A stretch of 64,000 bases of DNA from Clostridiales bacterium Firm_16. GTDB taxonomy: Bacteria > Bacillota > Clostridia > Saccharofermentanales > Saccharofermentanaceae. The stretch is from positions 186,001 to 250,000 of the forward strand of contig LVAV01000028.1 in NCBI GenBank assembly GCA_001604185.1, given 5' to 3'. Positions 8,819 to 16,941 of the stretch are shown piece after piece. The position numbers and the translations under genes were made by a program. How positions within the stretch are numbered: the first letter of the stretch is position 1; each line of letters starts with the position of its first letter. The notes under the pieces are model-generated. The model was not told where the DNA came from. It was given only the letters and a program-made list of their open reading frames with translations, and did no database searches.

Positions 8819-9529
8819 CTACTTCTTTTTGCCTGTTTTCACAGATTTCTTCGTCGGATCAGACTTAGCGGACCGTTCCTTCTTAACGGATGATTTCCCC
8901 GCCTCTTTCTTCTTGACTGTCTTTCCCGGCATTCTTCTCTTCATCGCTGCTTTCGATGCGACCGAATACCCGAAGAAGCCCATTTTCTCGCCGGTCTTGA
9001 AGTATTCACCATGTGAAAACGAGATAAGCTTAGCCTTATCCAGACAAAGTTTCCCGTTCTTATCCATAAGTGCCGGATCCGCAGCAATACTGACGATCTC
9101 GGCAAGGAACATATCGTGGGATCCAAGCTCGATGATATCTTTCACAACACAACCGAGCGACAATGGAGACTCCTCAATAGCCGGAGCATAACGAAGATTC
9201 TCCATCTCCACAGGATGAAGCTTCATCTCTTCAAACTTATCGTACTTATCTCCCCCACGCACACCGCAGAAATCACAGGCTTTCGCCAGTTTCTCGGACA
9301 CCAGGTTGATCACGAACTCCTGTGTATCACAGATCAACTGGTGGGAATGTCGGGATTTCCGAACGGAGATCGACACCATCGGTGGCTCGGAATTAATGGT
9401 TCCTGCCCACGCTACGGTCACGATATTGGGACGGGTCTCGATCTTTCTCGGATCTTTTCCTGCACAGGAGACCATAACTACCGGAACAGGAGCAAGTAAT
9501 GTGGATGGGGACAAAGATATTCTGGACAT
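8819..9529 (-). CDS. Flavin reductase-like (FMN-binding split barrel) protein with lysine-rich tail
   Basis: A 236-residue protein. Residues 1 to about 195 match the flavin reductase-like domain: an opening LAPVPVVMVSC, a VAWAGTINSEPPMVSIS block, then a FVINLVSEKLAKACDFCG block with conserved spacing. Family members bind FMN and either reduce flavins or serve as flavoprotein oxidoreductases. The last 40 or so residues are a low-complexity tail rich in Lys and Ser (KKKEAG, SVKKERSAK, TKKSVKTGKKK), not part of the family fold. A clear AGGAGG site supports ATG 9529. It sits 22 nt downstream of the GNAT-MGMT gene. Substrate unknown. Confidence 0.8.
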   Translation of the reverse strand: MSRISLSPSTLLAPVPVVMVSCAGKDPRKIETRPNIVTVAWAGTINSEPPMVSISVRKSRHSHQLICDTQEFVINLVSEKLAKACDFCGVRGGDKYDKFEEMKLHPVEMENLRYAPAIEESPLSLGCVVKDIIELGSHDMFLAEIVSIAADPALMDKNGKLCLDKAKLISFSHGEYFKTGEKMGFFGYSVASKAAMKRRMPGKTVKKKEAGKSSVKKERSAKSDPTKKSVKTGKKK

Positions 9530-9551
9530 AAAACCTCCTGATTCTTATGGT

Positions 9552-10655
9552 TCAGCAAAGATGTATGCCGAACAACTCGTGGTCAAGCAAATAACTCTTA
9601 TATTCCAGGCCACCATGGAAACCGACAAGTTTACCGTCTTTACCGACTACGCGATGACACGGAACCAGGATCGGTAACGGATTATCTCTGCAGGCAGAAC
9701 CTACAGCACGGGTCATATTTCTGGCCGCGATCTTGTCGTTGCCGGTCAGGGCTAACGCAATCTCTTCGTAGCTTCGGGTCACACCGTATGGAATCTCGAG
9801 GATCTTCTCCCACACCTTCTTCTGAAAAGCACTGCCGTATGGCGAGAAAGCGTGTACGGTGAAGGTAGTGCGTCTCTTGCCGAAATATTCGGCCAGTTCC
9901 TTCATGCACTTTGTAACTTCGTCCGGAAACTTCATATTCCAGATATTCTCGAAATCCGATGCATCGTGAGGTTTCAGCACACCCTTCTCATCCGCGATAC
10001 CCATATGGATCGCCACATTTCTGTCCAGGGTCTCTTCGATGTATTTCTCGTATGCATAGAAATGCGTAGATTCGATGGTCGTATTATCTCCCCGAACGGC
10101 GATCACGCCACGAGGGAAAGGCACAAATCCTACAGAATAATTCGGATATTCGGAGTCCAGCATACTGAAAAGTCCTGCATCCTGATAGGTGTCATCGATA
10201 CAGACGGCTTCAGAAAGCAGTGCTTCCTGGCGCATCTGGCAGGCCTGAACGATCTGGTCTGTGAAGCTGTCCGTCACAGCAACCATAGTCGAAATGCGGT
10301 GAAGGTTCATCGTAAAGAAAGCATATTTCAGCAGAAGATCCATAGAAGCCACGTAATACTCCATACCGGTCTCTTCAGTATAGTCACTGTCACCGAGAAA
10401 CGGCAGGGTCTTGCTGAAATACATAGAGGCTTCGCCGCTTCGGTTCTTCCCTGAGATATTCTCCAGACCGAGAATGCCGAGGATATAGACGCCGTCCAGC
10501 GCTTTCACTTCCGCAATAAAGTATTTCTTCGTGTGGTCGTTGACCACTTTACGGACGAAAGAAGCCACATCATCTGTCACATCATCAAGCACAGAGGATT
10601 CTATGATTCGTGCGGTATCCATAACACGGATGGCAGACAAGGCAATATCCAGCAT
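9552..10655 (-). CDS. GNAT-like domain fused to O6-alkylguanine-DNA alkyltransferase (MGMT/Ogt)
   Basis: A 367-residue protein about twice the usual length for Ogt. The C-terminal part, roughly residues 205-367, is a methylated-DNA-protein cysteine methyltransferase: IPYGVTRSYEEIA, ARNMTRAVGSACRDNPLPI and the active-site box PCHRVV with C333, then GGLEYKSYLL. It would repair O6-alkylguanine by suicidal transfer to C333. The N-terminal 170 residues resemble a RimJ/RimL-like GNAT fold (GVYILGILGLENI, then LLKYAFFTMNLHRISTMV). Whether this domain still binds acetyl-CoA is unclear. The gene is 14 nt downstream of a solute-binding lipoprotein gene, an odd partner. A strong GGAG site precedes the ATG. 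Confidence 0.88.
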   Translation of the reverse strand: MLDIALSAIRVMDTARIIESSVLDDVTDDVASFVRKVVNDHTKKYFIAEVKALDGVYILGILGLENISGKNRSGEASMYFSKTLPFLGDSDYTEETGMEYYVASMDLLLKYAFFTMNLHRISTMVAVTDSFTDQIVQACQMRQEALLSEAVCIDDTYQDAGLFSMLDSEYPNYSVGFVPFPRGVIAVRGDNTTIESTHFYAYEKYIEETLDRNVAIHMGIADEKGVLKPHDASDFENIWNMKFPDEVTKCMKELAEYFGKRRTTFTVHAFSPYGSAFQKKVWEKILEIPYGVTRSYEEIALALTGNDKIAARNMTRAVGSACRDNPLPILVPCHRVVGKDGKLVGFHGGLEYKSYLLDHELFGIHLC

Positions 10656-10669
10656 AACGTCTCCTTTCT

Positions 10670-12085
10670 CTACTCGGGTTCTTCTGTCTTCGGTTCAACG
10701 ATCAACTGTTCCAGATGGGTCGAAATGTATTGCTGATCCGCCTGATACTTCTCACTGGAAGTGACTGACGGAATAAAGATCGCCTTATCGAAAAGTGCCT
10801 GATACTGGGACAGGCAGGAACCGTATTTCTGAGAATTCACGGCATTCTTCCAGACACCGGCGGACTTCACCACCGGAAGGAATCCCTCTGAAGGAGATAA
10901 TCTTGCTGTAAGAAGCAGCGCATCTTCATCCAGTGCCAGGAAAGTGGCGAAAGACGCGGCTTCAGCAGGATGCGTGCAGGAAGAAGATACGCAAAGCGGA
11001 TAAAGCGTGATCAGCGGAGCGGAATATTCGTCCTCATTCAGCGACGGCATCTGCATCATGCTGAGGGTATTCGGCATGTAGTTGTCGAAGATCATGATCT
11101 CATCAGTGGAACCGACCCAGATTCCGACTTTACGAGAAAGAAGCGGAGTCATGCCCTGGAAAAGCGCATCACTTTCTTCCTTATCCAGACTCTCATAGGC
11201 ATAACCTGCACTGACAAGACTCTTGATATAGGCAATGGAATCGGTCATGGCTTTCTCTTTACGAGCGGATTCATCCGCACAGGAAAGGTACTGCGAACCA
11301 TAAAGCGAACACGGAAGGAAGGAGATCAGATTCTGCGCCTGGTACAATGGCAGGATCTTTCTGCCCTCTTCACCTTCATTTATTACCTGCAATTTCGAAA
11401 GAAGGTTTTCGAAAGAAGCCTTATCCTGTCGGAAACTCACGGACGAGATCCCGGCCTGGTTTAAGACTTCCATATCACAGTACAGAAGGTTTACGGAAGC
11501 CTGACAGGGTATGCCATAGTAGTTGCTTCCTTGATAGAAAGGCGTCAGTAAAGCAGGATCGATATTCTCTGTCGAATACAGGGGATCCGCCGCCAGATAT
11601 TCTGTCAAGGAATGAACAAGGCCTGACCCGGAAACAGTATCAAAACTGTCTGTCAGAAAAACATCCGGCATCGTTCCTTCGGCACGCCACTTCATCAGGT
11701 TATCGGCATTACAGCCTGTACGGGATGTTATGAGTGTATTCACAATAAACGGAAGATCCACGCCGTCCAGATAATCCAGGGAGATATTCTCACCTGTCGT
11801 ACCTTCGGGAAGTTTTCCCTGACTCTTTAAAACATACAGTTTAGCCAGATAATTACAGGATTCCTGGGACAGCGGAGAGGCCACGGTAATGGTAAAAGTA
11901 CTTTCTTCTTTCTCAACTGAGGATGTCTGCGTCTCTTCGGATTCCGTTGTCGACTCGGAGATCTCCGGGAAAACATTATTCGTCTTTCTGCATCCGCAAG
12001 TGAAAAGAATGGAGATCATCATGAAGATGGCGGAAAAAGTGCGGACATGCCGACGGAATCGCTGATTTTGAAACGATGGATGCAT
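10670..12085 (-). CDS. Extracellular solute-binding lipoprotein (ABC family 1, sugar type), orphan
   Basis: A 471-residue predicted lipoprotein. A basic start and hydrophobic stretch (FSAIFMMISILFTCGC) end in a cysteine at about residue 32 that could be lipidated; the lipobox is not ideal. A Ser/Thr/Glu-rich linker follows, then a family 1 solute-binding fold (WRAEGTMPDVFLTDSF, YYGIPCQASVNLLYCDMEVL, KVGIWVGSTDE). Such proteins deliver sugars or oligosaccharides to MalFG-type permeases, but no permease or ATPase gene is adjacent. The next gene downstream is the GNAT-MGMT fusion. The ligand cannot be predicted. ATG 12085 is used. Confidence 0.8.
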   Translation of the reverse strand: MHPSFQNQRFRRHVRTFSAIFMMISILFTCGCRKTNNVFPEISESTTESEETQTSSVEKEESTFTITVASPLSQESCNYLAKLYVLKSQGKLPEGTTGENISLDYLDGVDLPFIVNTLITSRTGCNADNLMKWRAEGTMPDVFLTDSFDTVSGSGLVHSLTEYLAADPLYSTENIDPALLTPFYQGSNYYGIPCQASVNLLYCDMEVLNQAGISSVSFRQDKASFENLLSKLQVINEGEEGRKILPLYQAQNLISFLPCSLYGSQYLSCADESARKEKAMTDSIAYIKSLVSAGYAYESLDKEESDALFQGMTPLLSRKVGIWVGSTDEIMIFDNYMPNTLSMMQMPSLNEDEYSAPLITLYPLCVSSSCTHPAEAASFATFLALDEDALLLTARLSPSEGFLPVVKSAGVWKNAVNSQKYGSCLSQYQALFDKAIFIPSVTSSEKYQADQQYISTHLEQLIVEPKTEEPE

Positions 12086-12118
12086 ACGCTCTTCTTTCCT
12101 TTCCTAATCTCCACAAAT

Positions 12119-12124
12119 ATTATA
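12119..12124 (-). promoter_or_regulatory. Candidate -10 box for the binding protein/MGMT operon
   Basis: A perfect TATAAT on the minus strand lies 34 nt upstream of the lipoprotein ATG. No convincing -35 is seen at the right distance. It sits just after the tRNA-Thr terminator, where an independent promoter is expected. Confidence 0.4.
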
Positions 12125-12162
12125 CAAATAATTGCGAAAATAAACCATCAAAGAGCAGAAAG

Positions 12163-12214
12163 GCAAGAAAAAAACTGTTATACCGAAACGAAGTGTTCCG
12201 AATACAACAGTTTT
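12163..12214 (-). terminator. Terminator after tRNA-Thr
   Basis: On the minus strand a 9-bp stem AAAACTGTT / AACAGTTTT encloses a further CGGAAC / GTTTCG pairing and runs into a T-rich tract (TTTTTTTC). It starts 1-2 nt after the tRNA 3' CCA. Confidence 0.85.
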
Positions 12215-12215
12215 C

Positions 12216-12290
12216 TGGAGCCAATGGTGGGAATCGAACCCACGACCTATTCATTACGAGTGAATTGCTCTACCCCTGAGCCACATTGGC
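12216..12290 (-). tRNA. tRNA-Thr (anticodon CGT)
   Basis: A 75-nt cloverleaf. The acceptor pair is GCCAATG / CATTGGC with discriminator T and an encoded CCA. The D arm contains GCTCAGGGGTAGAGC. The anticodon stem ATTCA / TGAAT closes the loop CTCGTAA, giving anticodon CGT (reads ACG, Thr). The T arm is GTGGGTTCGATTCCCAC. It has its own promoter and terminator. Confidence 0.96.
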
Positions 12291-12311
12291 ATTGCAATCT
12301 AAAGCACATAA

Positions 12312-12340
12312 AATATACCGATTTATTCATAATATGTCAA
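12312..12340 (-). promoter_or_regulatory. Promoter of tRNA-Thr
   Basis: Minus strand TTGACA (12340-12335), 17-nt spacer, TATATT (12317-12312). It is placed about 22 nt upstream of the tRNA 5' end. It is divergent from the nitrogenase-like operon promoter, whose -35 begins 11 nt away. Confidence 0.85.
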
Positions 12341-12350
12341 GCGAATTAAA

Positions 12351-12395
12351 TTGACGATTCAGTAAAATCATGGTAATTTACTGGGAGAATCGTCA
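12351..12395 (+). promoter_or_regulatory. Promoter and nested inverted-repeat operator of the nitrogenase-like operon
   Basis: A plausible promoter TTGACG (12351-12356), 17-nt spacer, TAATTT (12374-12379) is embedded in two nested inverted repeats. The outer arms are TGACGATTC (12352-12360) and GAATCGTCA (12387-12395), perfect over 9 bp. The inner arms are AGTAAAAT (12361-12368) and AATTTACT (12375-12382), matching at 7 of 8 positions. The repeats cover the -35, the spacer and the -10 box, so a dimeric repressor site is likely. Alternatively, if transcription began further upstream the same repeats would fold as an RNA hairpin with a GGGA bulge. Confidence 0.5.
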
Positions 12396-12487
12396 TCTGA
12401 CATGAAGTATTACTAAGTGAAAGATCGGACACCCATAAATCTTTTCTGGTGTTGCCACGTCTTTCTACGCAGAGTGTGGCATTTTTA
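12396..12487 (+). promoter_or_regulatory. Structured leader with terminator-like hairpin ahead of the nitrogenase-like operon
   Basis: The predicted 5' leader of about 130 nt contains a hairpin GACACC (12428-12433) / GGTGTT (12448-12453). An intrinsic-terminator-like hairpin follows directly: TGCCAC (12453-12458) / GTGGCA (12476-12481), inner TCT/AGA pairs, then TTTTTA (12482-12487). The first start codon is 28 nt further on. This arrangement suits transcription attenuation or a riboswitch expression platform. I could not match the upstream part to any riboswitch consensus I know. Confidence 0.45.
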
Positions 12488-12514
12488 CTGCCCGCAATGC
12501 AGAAAGGACCGAAC

Positions 12515-12781
12515 ATGGAAAAACGAGTTGCATTGATCAGTATTATCGTCGAATCTCCGGAATCAGTCGATAAACTCAACGCCCTTCTACATGAATACGG
12601 ACAGTATATCATCGGAAGAATGGGCATTCCCTATCGTGAAAAGAATATCAACATCATCAGCATCGCCATCGATGCTCCTCAAGATGCCATCAATACTCTT
12701 TCCGGCAAGATCGGACGTCTTTCGGGGATCACTTCCAAAACCGCCTATTCTAATGTGGTAAGTCAAGATGATCAAGAATAA
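12515..12781 (+). CDS. TM1266-like (iron-only hydrogenase system regulator-type) small protein
   Basis: An 88-residue protein (MEKRVALISIIVESPES...) with a ferredoxin-like or ACT-like pattern. It resembles the TM1266 family, annotated as a regulator linked to FeFe-hydrogenase systems and similar to the ligand-binding half of NikR. The core NALLHEYGQYIIGRMGIPYR is nearly repeated in the C-terminal domain of the ATPase two genes downstream ([20 protein letters not shown]). There is no DNA-binding domain. The start ATG 12515 has AGAAAGGA upstream; a longer frame reaching back to 12449 would read through the terminator hairpin and is rejected. It is the first gene of the operon and overlaps the permease by 14 nt. 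Confidence 0.75.
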   Translation: MEKRVALISIIVESPESVDKLNALLHEYGQYIIGRMGIPYREKNINIISIAIDAPQDAINTLSGKIGRLSGITSKTAYSNVVSQDDQE

Positions 12782-13787
12782 GAACGGTTCCTGGAAAGCA
12801 AGATATGTCGTTATCTTAGTCCTGTTACCGATCCTTGCCTGTCTTCTGTCTCTGGTTTGCGGAAGATACCTGGTTTCGGTACCAGATGTATTTCGTGCGC
12901 TTCTTTCCAAGTTCAGCGACGGCTTCGAAGTGACTCCGCTGGTGTCCATTACTGTATGGAATGTCAGACTCCCTCGTATCCTTCTGGGTCTTCTGGTGGG
13001 TTCGGCACTGTCCTGCGCGGGTCTAATTTTCCAGAGTCTTTTCCAGAATCCTCTGGCTACACCGGACACACTGGGAGTTGCCGGCGGCAGCAGTTTCGGT
13101 GCCGTTCTATCCATTCTTCTCGGCATCTCTCTTATCCCGATGCAGCTGATCTCTTTCGGATTCGGCTGTGTTGCCGTATTCCTGACAGCCATGGCCGCGA
13201 AGGGCAAGGATCGCAGCATGAATACCATTGTTTTGTCCGGTATCATGATGGGTTCTCTTTTCTCAGCACTGGTATCCCTAGTTAAATTCACTGCAGACCA
13301 GGAACAACAGCTTCCCTCTATCACATACTGGCTCATGGGAAGTCTTCAGTCTGCTACCTATACTTCCTTAGCCATCGGACTTGTCCCCATCGCACTCTCG
13401 GTGCTGGTTCTTTTCCTGCTAAGATGGAGATTAAATCTTCTTCTGCTGTCCTCGGAGGAATCTATGACATCCGGGGTTAACATCAGAAGACTGCGTATCA
13501 TTGCCATCATCTGCGCTACCGCCGCTACCGCTTCCTCGATCTCGATGTGCGGGCAGGTCGGCTGGGTCGGTCTGATCGTGCCGCATATGTGCCGTATGAT
13601 GTTTGGGAACGACCACCGTTTCCTGATTCCCGCCTCCTTATCCCTGGGTGGAACGTTTCTGGTACTTGTGGATACTCTGGCCCGGTCGGCAACGGCTTCC
13701 GAGATTCCGATCTCGATCCTCACGGCCATCATCGGTGCCCCCTTCTTTCTTTTCCTTATGCGTAAGAAAGGAGGCTGGAGTCTGTGA
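12768..13787 (+). CDS. FecCD/BtuC-family ABC permease
   Basis: A 339-residue polytopic membrane protein with about ten hydrophobic segments. It has the hallmark FecCD blocks: VWNVRLPRILLGLLVGSALS, FQNPLATPDTLGVAGGSSFG and GWVGLIVPHMCRM with GNDHRFLIPAS. The family imports iron-siderophores, haem or cobalamin as a homodimer. It pairs here with the downstream ATPase and the binding protein at the operon end, so a full importer is encoded. The start lies inside the end of the TM1266-like gene without its own strong ribosome binding site, suggesting coupled translation. The substrate is not identifiable from sequence. Confidence 0.92.
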   Translation: MIKNKNGSWKARYVVILVLLPILACLLSLVCGRYLVSVPDVFRALLSKFSDGFEVTPLVSITVWNVRLPRILLGLLVGSALSCAGLIFQSLFQNPLATPDTLGVAGGSSFGAVLSILLGISLIPMQLISFGFGCVAVFLTAMAAKGKDRSMNTIVLSGIMMGSLFSALVSLVKFTADQEQQLPSITYWLMGSLQSATYTSLAIGLVPIALSVLVLFLLRWRLNLLLLSSEESMTSGVNIRRLRIIAIICATAATASSISMCGQVGWVGLIVPHMCRMMFGNDHRFLIPASLSLGGTFLVLVDTLARSATASEIPISILTAIIGAPFFLFLMRKKGGWSL

Positions 13788-14860
13788 AACTGGAAATCAC
13801 TCATGCGTCCTTTTCCTATCCGAAAAGAGAACCGTTGTTTAAAGATGTAAGTTTTACCTTGCAAAGCGGCGATATCATCAGTGTACTGGGACCCAATGGC
13901 GCAGGCAAAACCACTTTACTTCGCGCGCTGATGGGCATTCTTTCCTGGACAGAAGGAGCCTCAAAGCTAGACGATGAAGACATCTCCTCGATGACGCCCT
14001 CCCGTCTGTGGTCGAAGATCTCCTACGTCCCGCAGGCCCATGGCATATCCGGAAGTTACACGGTCTTGGAATCCGTATTGTTCGGTATGACAAGTAAGAT
14101 CGGCGTATTCTCTACGCCAAAGAAGAAAGACATCGATAAGGCAGTCTCTATCCTTGAGAAACTGCAGCTTGCGCATCTCAAGGACAGAAAATGTAACGAG
14201 ATCAGTGGAGGCGAACTGCAGATGACTCTCATTGCCCGCGCGCTGGCAAGTGATCCCGGTATTATCATTCTGGATGAACCGGAATCCAATCTGGATTTAA
14301 AAAACCAGATCATCGTGCTGGATACCTTGAGCCAGCTGGCCTCGGAAGGTGTGGGTGTATTGTTTAACACTCACTTCCCGGAGCACGCATTGAGACGTTC
14401 GAACAAAGCATTACTGCTGAACCATGGACAAGTTCTTTTCGGGCCGGTCAAAGAGATCATTACCGAACAGAATATACAAAGTGCATTCGGTGTCAAAGCG
14501 GTCATCGGCAGTATCGAGACGGAGAATAATCAGATCGACAATATCATTCCGGTGGCTCTGGTCTCGGGCGATGCGTTGACGGAAACTGAAGTTTCAGGCG
14601 ATGTGGACACGCTGGCGTCGATCACCATCATCTGCGAAGAATTCGAGGAATCCGGGAAGATCAATTCCCTGCTTCATGAATATAATGACATCTTATTTGG
14701 TCGTATGGGTATGCCCCATCGCTCCAGGAATGTCTATATGATCACTGTAAATCTGGATGGTCCGAAGTCGCGGATCGAGGAACTGGCCCACGCCTTATCG
14801 TTACTTCCGGATGTCAGTTGCAAAGTAACATATGCCAAAGAAAAGGAGACAAAACTATGA
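13784..14860 (+). CDS. FecE-type ABC ATPase with C-terminal TM1266-like domain
   Basis: A 358-residue protein, about 100 residues longer than usual FecE/BtuD ATPases. Residues 1-240 hold Walker [10 protein letters not shown] (37-45), signature ISGGELQ (140-146), Walker [12 protein letters not shown] (161-171) and the switch His in FNTHFPEH. Residues 276-352 are a second domain clearly homologous to the free 88-residue protein that begins this operon, suggesting that the transporter senses the same ligand or partner. The start is GTG 13784, overlapping the permease stop (GTGA) and preceded by AAAGGAGG. The ATPase energises import through the FecCD permease. Confidence 0.9.
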   Translation: MKLEITHASFSYPKREPLFKDVSFTLQSGDIISVLGPNGAGKTTLLRALMGILSWTEGASKLDDEDISSMTPSRLWSKISYVPQAHGISGSYTVLESVLFGMTSKIGVFSTPKKKDIDKAVSILEKLQLAHLKDRKCNEISGGELQMTLIARALASDPGIIILDEPESNLDLKNQIIVLDTLSQLASEGVGVLFNTHFPEHALRRSNKALLLNHGQVLFGPVKEIITEQNIQSAFGVKAVIGSIETENNQIDNIIPVALVSGDALTETEVSGDVDTLASITIICEEFEESGKINSLLHEYNDILFGRMGMPHRSRNVYMITVNLDGPKSRIEELAHALSLLPDVSCKVTYAKEKETKL

Positions 14861-15612
14861 TCAAGATCGCTGTTTACGGAAAGGGTGGTATCGGTAAATC
14901 CACCACGGTTTCCAATCTCGCCGCAGCATTCGCGGACAAAGGACTTAAGGTCATGCAGATCGGATGTGACCCGAAGGCAGATTCCACGTCTTCCCTTCAT
15001 GGTCAGGATAAGATCGAGACGGTGCTGGAGCTGATCCGCAAATATGGCAAAGCTCTGGAGCTCGACCAGATGGTAAAAATCGGTTATAAGGGCATCGTCT
15101 GCGTGGAAGCCGGCGGACCGACTCCGGGTCTGGGCTGTGCAGGACGCGGAATCATTGCTGCGCTGGACAAGTTGAAAGAGAAAGGTGCCTATGAGACATA
15201 CCAGCCCGACGTCGTCCTCTACGATGTTCTGGGTGACGTTGTATGCGGCGGTTTCTCTATGCCAATGCGTGGCGGATATGCCGATAAGGTTTTCATCATT
15301 ACTTCCGGCGAGAACATGGCGATCCATGCTGCCGCCAATATAGCTGTTGCGCTGGAGAATTTCCAGGGCCGCGGTTATGCTTCTCTCGGCGGAATCATCT
15401 TGAACCGCAGAGATGTAAAGGATGAGGATAAGAAAGTCTCAGAACTGGCAGACGATATTCATAGCAAAATCATCGGAACGTTGTCCCGAAGCACGACCGT
15501 CACGGATGCCGAGGATCTCGGCAAGACCGTGATCGAGGCTTATCCGGACAGTGAAATGGCTTCTGAATACAGAAAACTGGCCGAGGATGTACTGGCCGCA
15601 TGTGAGGAATAA
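14857..15612 (+). CDS. NifH-like nitrogenase reductase (group IV-like)
   Basis: A 251-residue iron protein of the NifH/BchL superfamily. Visible are the P-loop GKGGIGKS (8-15), GCDPKADST, the first cluster ligand C94 in GLGCAGRG (with R97 in the position ADP-ribosylated in NifH), and the second ligand C130 in [11 protein letters not shown]. Both bridging [4Fe-4S] cysteines and the nucleotide switch regions are intact, so ATP-driven electron delivery to a partner complex is expected. It lacks the C-terminal extension of classical NifH. ATG 14857 overlaps the ATPase stop by 4 nt and has AAAGGAG upstream. The partners are the next two genes. Confidence 0.92.
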   Translation: MIKIAVYGKGGIGKSTTVSNLAAAFADKGLKVMQIGCDPKADSTSSLHGQDKIETVLELIRKYGKALELDQMVKIGYKGIVCVEAGGPTPGLGCAGRGIIAALDKLKEKGAYETYQPDVVLYDVLGDVVCGGFSMPMRGGYADKVFIITSGENMAIHAAANIAVALENFQGRGYASLGGIILNRRDVKDEDKKVSELADDIHSKIIGTLSRSTTVTDAEDLGKTVIEAYPDSEMASEYRKLAEDVLAACEE

Positions 15613-15615
15613 GAT

Positions 15616-16941
15616 ATGTTACGTAAAGTGAATGGACAAGATGTAGCCATCGAACCCATACCGATCAAGGAAATCTCCTTTCCAAGTCCTTTTGCAGCAG
15701 GACTGGAGTTCTCTTCTCCTGCCCGTGGCACCTGGAACATCGCTCATCAGGGCATGCTGATCCCGGAGGCCCACGAGATCTTCGTGTGTGCCGCAAGTTG
15801 CCTGCGTGGTGTTGTGTTAACGGCCTATGAGATGAAGGCGCAGGACCGTTTCTCGACGGTCGCCGTAGAAGAAAGCAATCTCATCGAGGGCAATATGGAA
15901 GACCTGATCATCGAGGGTGTCAGTCATATCATCGATACGCTTCCAGAGAAACCGCCGTGTGTGCTGGTTTATACGAGTTGTGTACATCATTTCTGCGGAT
16001 GTGACCTGGAGATGGTATATAGAGAGCTGTCTTCCCGCTATCCTGATATCGATTTTACCGATTGCTACATGAATCCTATCATGCGTAAGAGCGGCAGAAC
16101 TCCGGACCAGATCATGCGCAGCCGCTTCTATAGTCTGCTTAAACCCGCAACGATCCAGAAGGGTTCAGTTGCTTTTATCGGGAATGACTTTTCTATGGAA
16201 AAAGAAAGCACACTGTATAAAGCTTTGAACCAGGCGGGTATCCGGATCTTCGAGCTGACGGAATGCAAGACTTATGCGGAATACCAGGAAATGGCGCAGG
16301 CCGAATACTACATCGTAGATTACCCTTCTGCCAAAGTCGGCGGAGAGGATCTGTCGGAGCGTCTTGGAGGTACGCTTCTGTATCTTCCTTTCACCTTCAC
16401 CTATTCCGAGATCCGTAAAAATGTTGAACTTCTCGCGAAGAAGCTCCCTATCGCGTTTCCGGACTTCGAGGCCGAGGAAGCAGCATGTGAAGCGGCGCTT
16501 AAACATGCGAAGGAACTGATCAAGGATACGCCGATTGCGATCGATTATACCGCTTTCACCCGTCCCCTGGGACTGGCCCGGCTTCTTCTGGAGCATGGAT
16601 TCAATGTCAAACGTGTCTATGCGGATGCGTTTATCGGCGAAGAGAAAGAAGATTATGAAGCCCTGTGCAAGACCCATCCGGATCTGGAGATCTGGCCAAC
16701 TCTTTCTGCGCAGATGCGGTTTGCTGCCGATCATCAGCGTTCCGACTATCTCTGCATCGGTCAGAAAGCCGCCCATTTTAACGGTGCGCCGCACTTTGTT
16801 GATCTGGTGGAGAATGCCGGATTCTATGGATACCAGGCCATCCTGGATCTTTGTTCCCTGATGGAGGATGCCTTCCTCCACGAGAAAGATATCCGTACTT
16901 TGATCTCGCGCAAAGCCTGGAGGTGTGAAAGCTGCATATGA
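15616..16941 (+). CDS. Nitrogenase-like component 1, NifD/E-like subunit
   Basis: A 441-residue protein of the NifD/NifE/BchN superfamily, weakly similar to known members. Cysteines that could hold a subunit-bridging cluster are C58 and C62 (CAASC, at the NifD C62 position) and C122 (VYTSC, at the NifD C154 position); further ones are C115, C127, C129, C150. No Cys is seen at the NifD C88 position. C217 (ELTECKTY) falls where NifD has its FeMo-cofactor cysteine C275, but the NifD H442 position (before NAGFYGY) has no His. The C-terminus ends in a CxxC (C437, C440). It starts 3 nt after the NifH-like gene. The function is not nitrogen fixation as far as residues show; the substrate is unknown. 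Confidence 0.85.
   Translation: MLRKVNGQDVAIEPIPIKEISFPSPFAAGLEFSSPARGTWNIAHQGMLIPEAHEIFVCAASCLRGVVLTAYEMKAQDRFSTVAVEESNLIEGNMEDLIIEGVSHIIDTLPEKPPCVLVYTSCVHHFCGCDLEMVYRELSSRYPDIDFTDCYMNPIMRKSGRTPDQIMRSRFYSLLKPATIQKGSVAFIGNDFSMEKESTLYKALNQAGIRIFELTECKTYAEYQEMAQAEYYIVDYPSAKVGGEDLSERLGGTLLYLPFTFTYSEIRKNVELLAKKLPIAFPDFEAEEAACEAALKHAKELIKDTPIAIDYTAFTRPLGLARLLLEHGFNVKRVYADAFIGEEKEDYEALCKTHPDLEIWPTLSAQMRFAADHQRSDYLCIGQKAAHFNGAPHFVDLVENAGFYGYQAILDLCSLMEDAFLHEKDIRTLISRKAWRCESCI

Noticed and set aside
12047..12349. Small plus-strand frames with a VGIEPTTYS-like stretch near 12230, and a similar one near 19560
   Set aside because: They are translations of the antisense of tRNA-Thr and tRNA-Arg, a well-known false gene type.
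12386..12487. Cobalamin, SAM, Moco, c-di-GMP or fluoride riboswitch in the leader
   Set aside because: None of the consensus boxes that I can recall fit; only a structured leader is claimed.
12449..12514. N-terminal extension of the TM1266-like protein
   Set aside because: It would translate through the terminator-like hairpin and has no ribosome binding site; ATG 12515 has AGAAAGGA.
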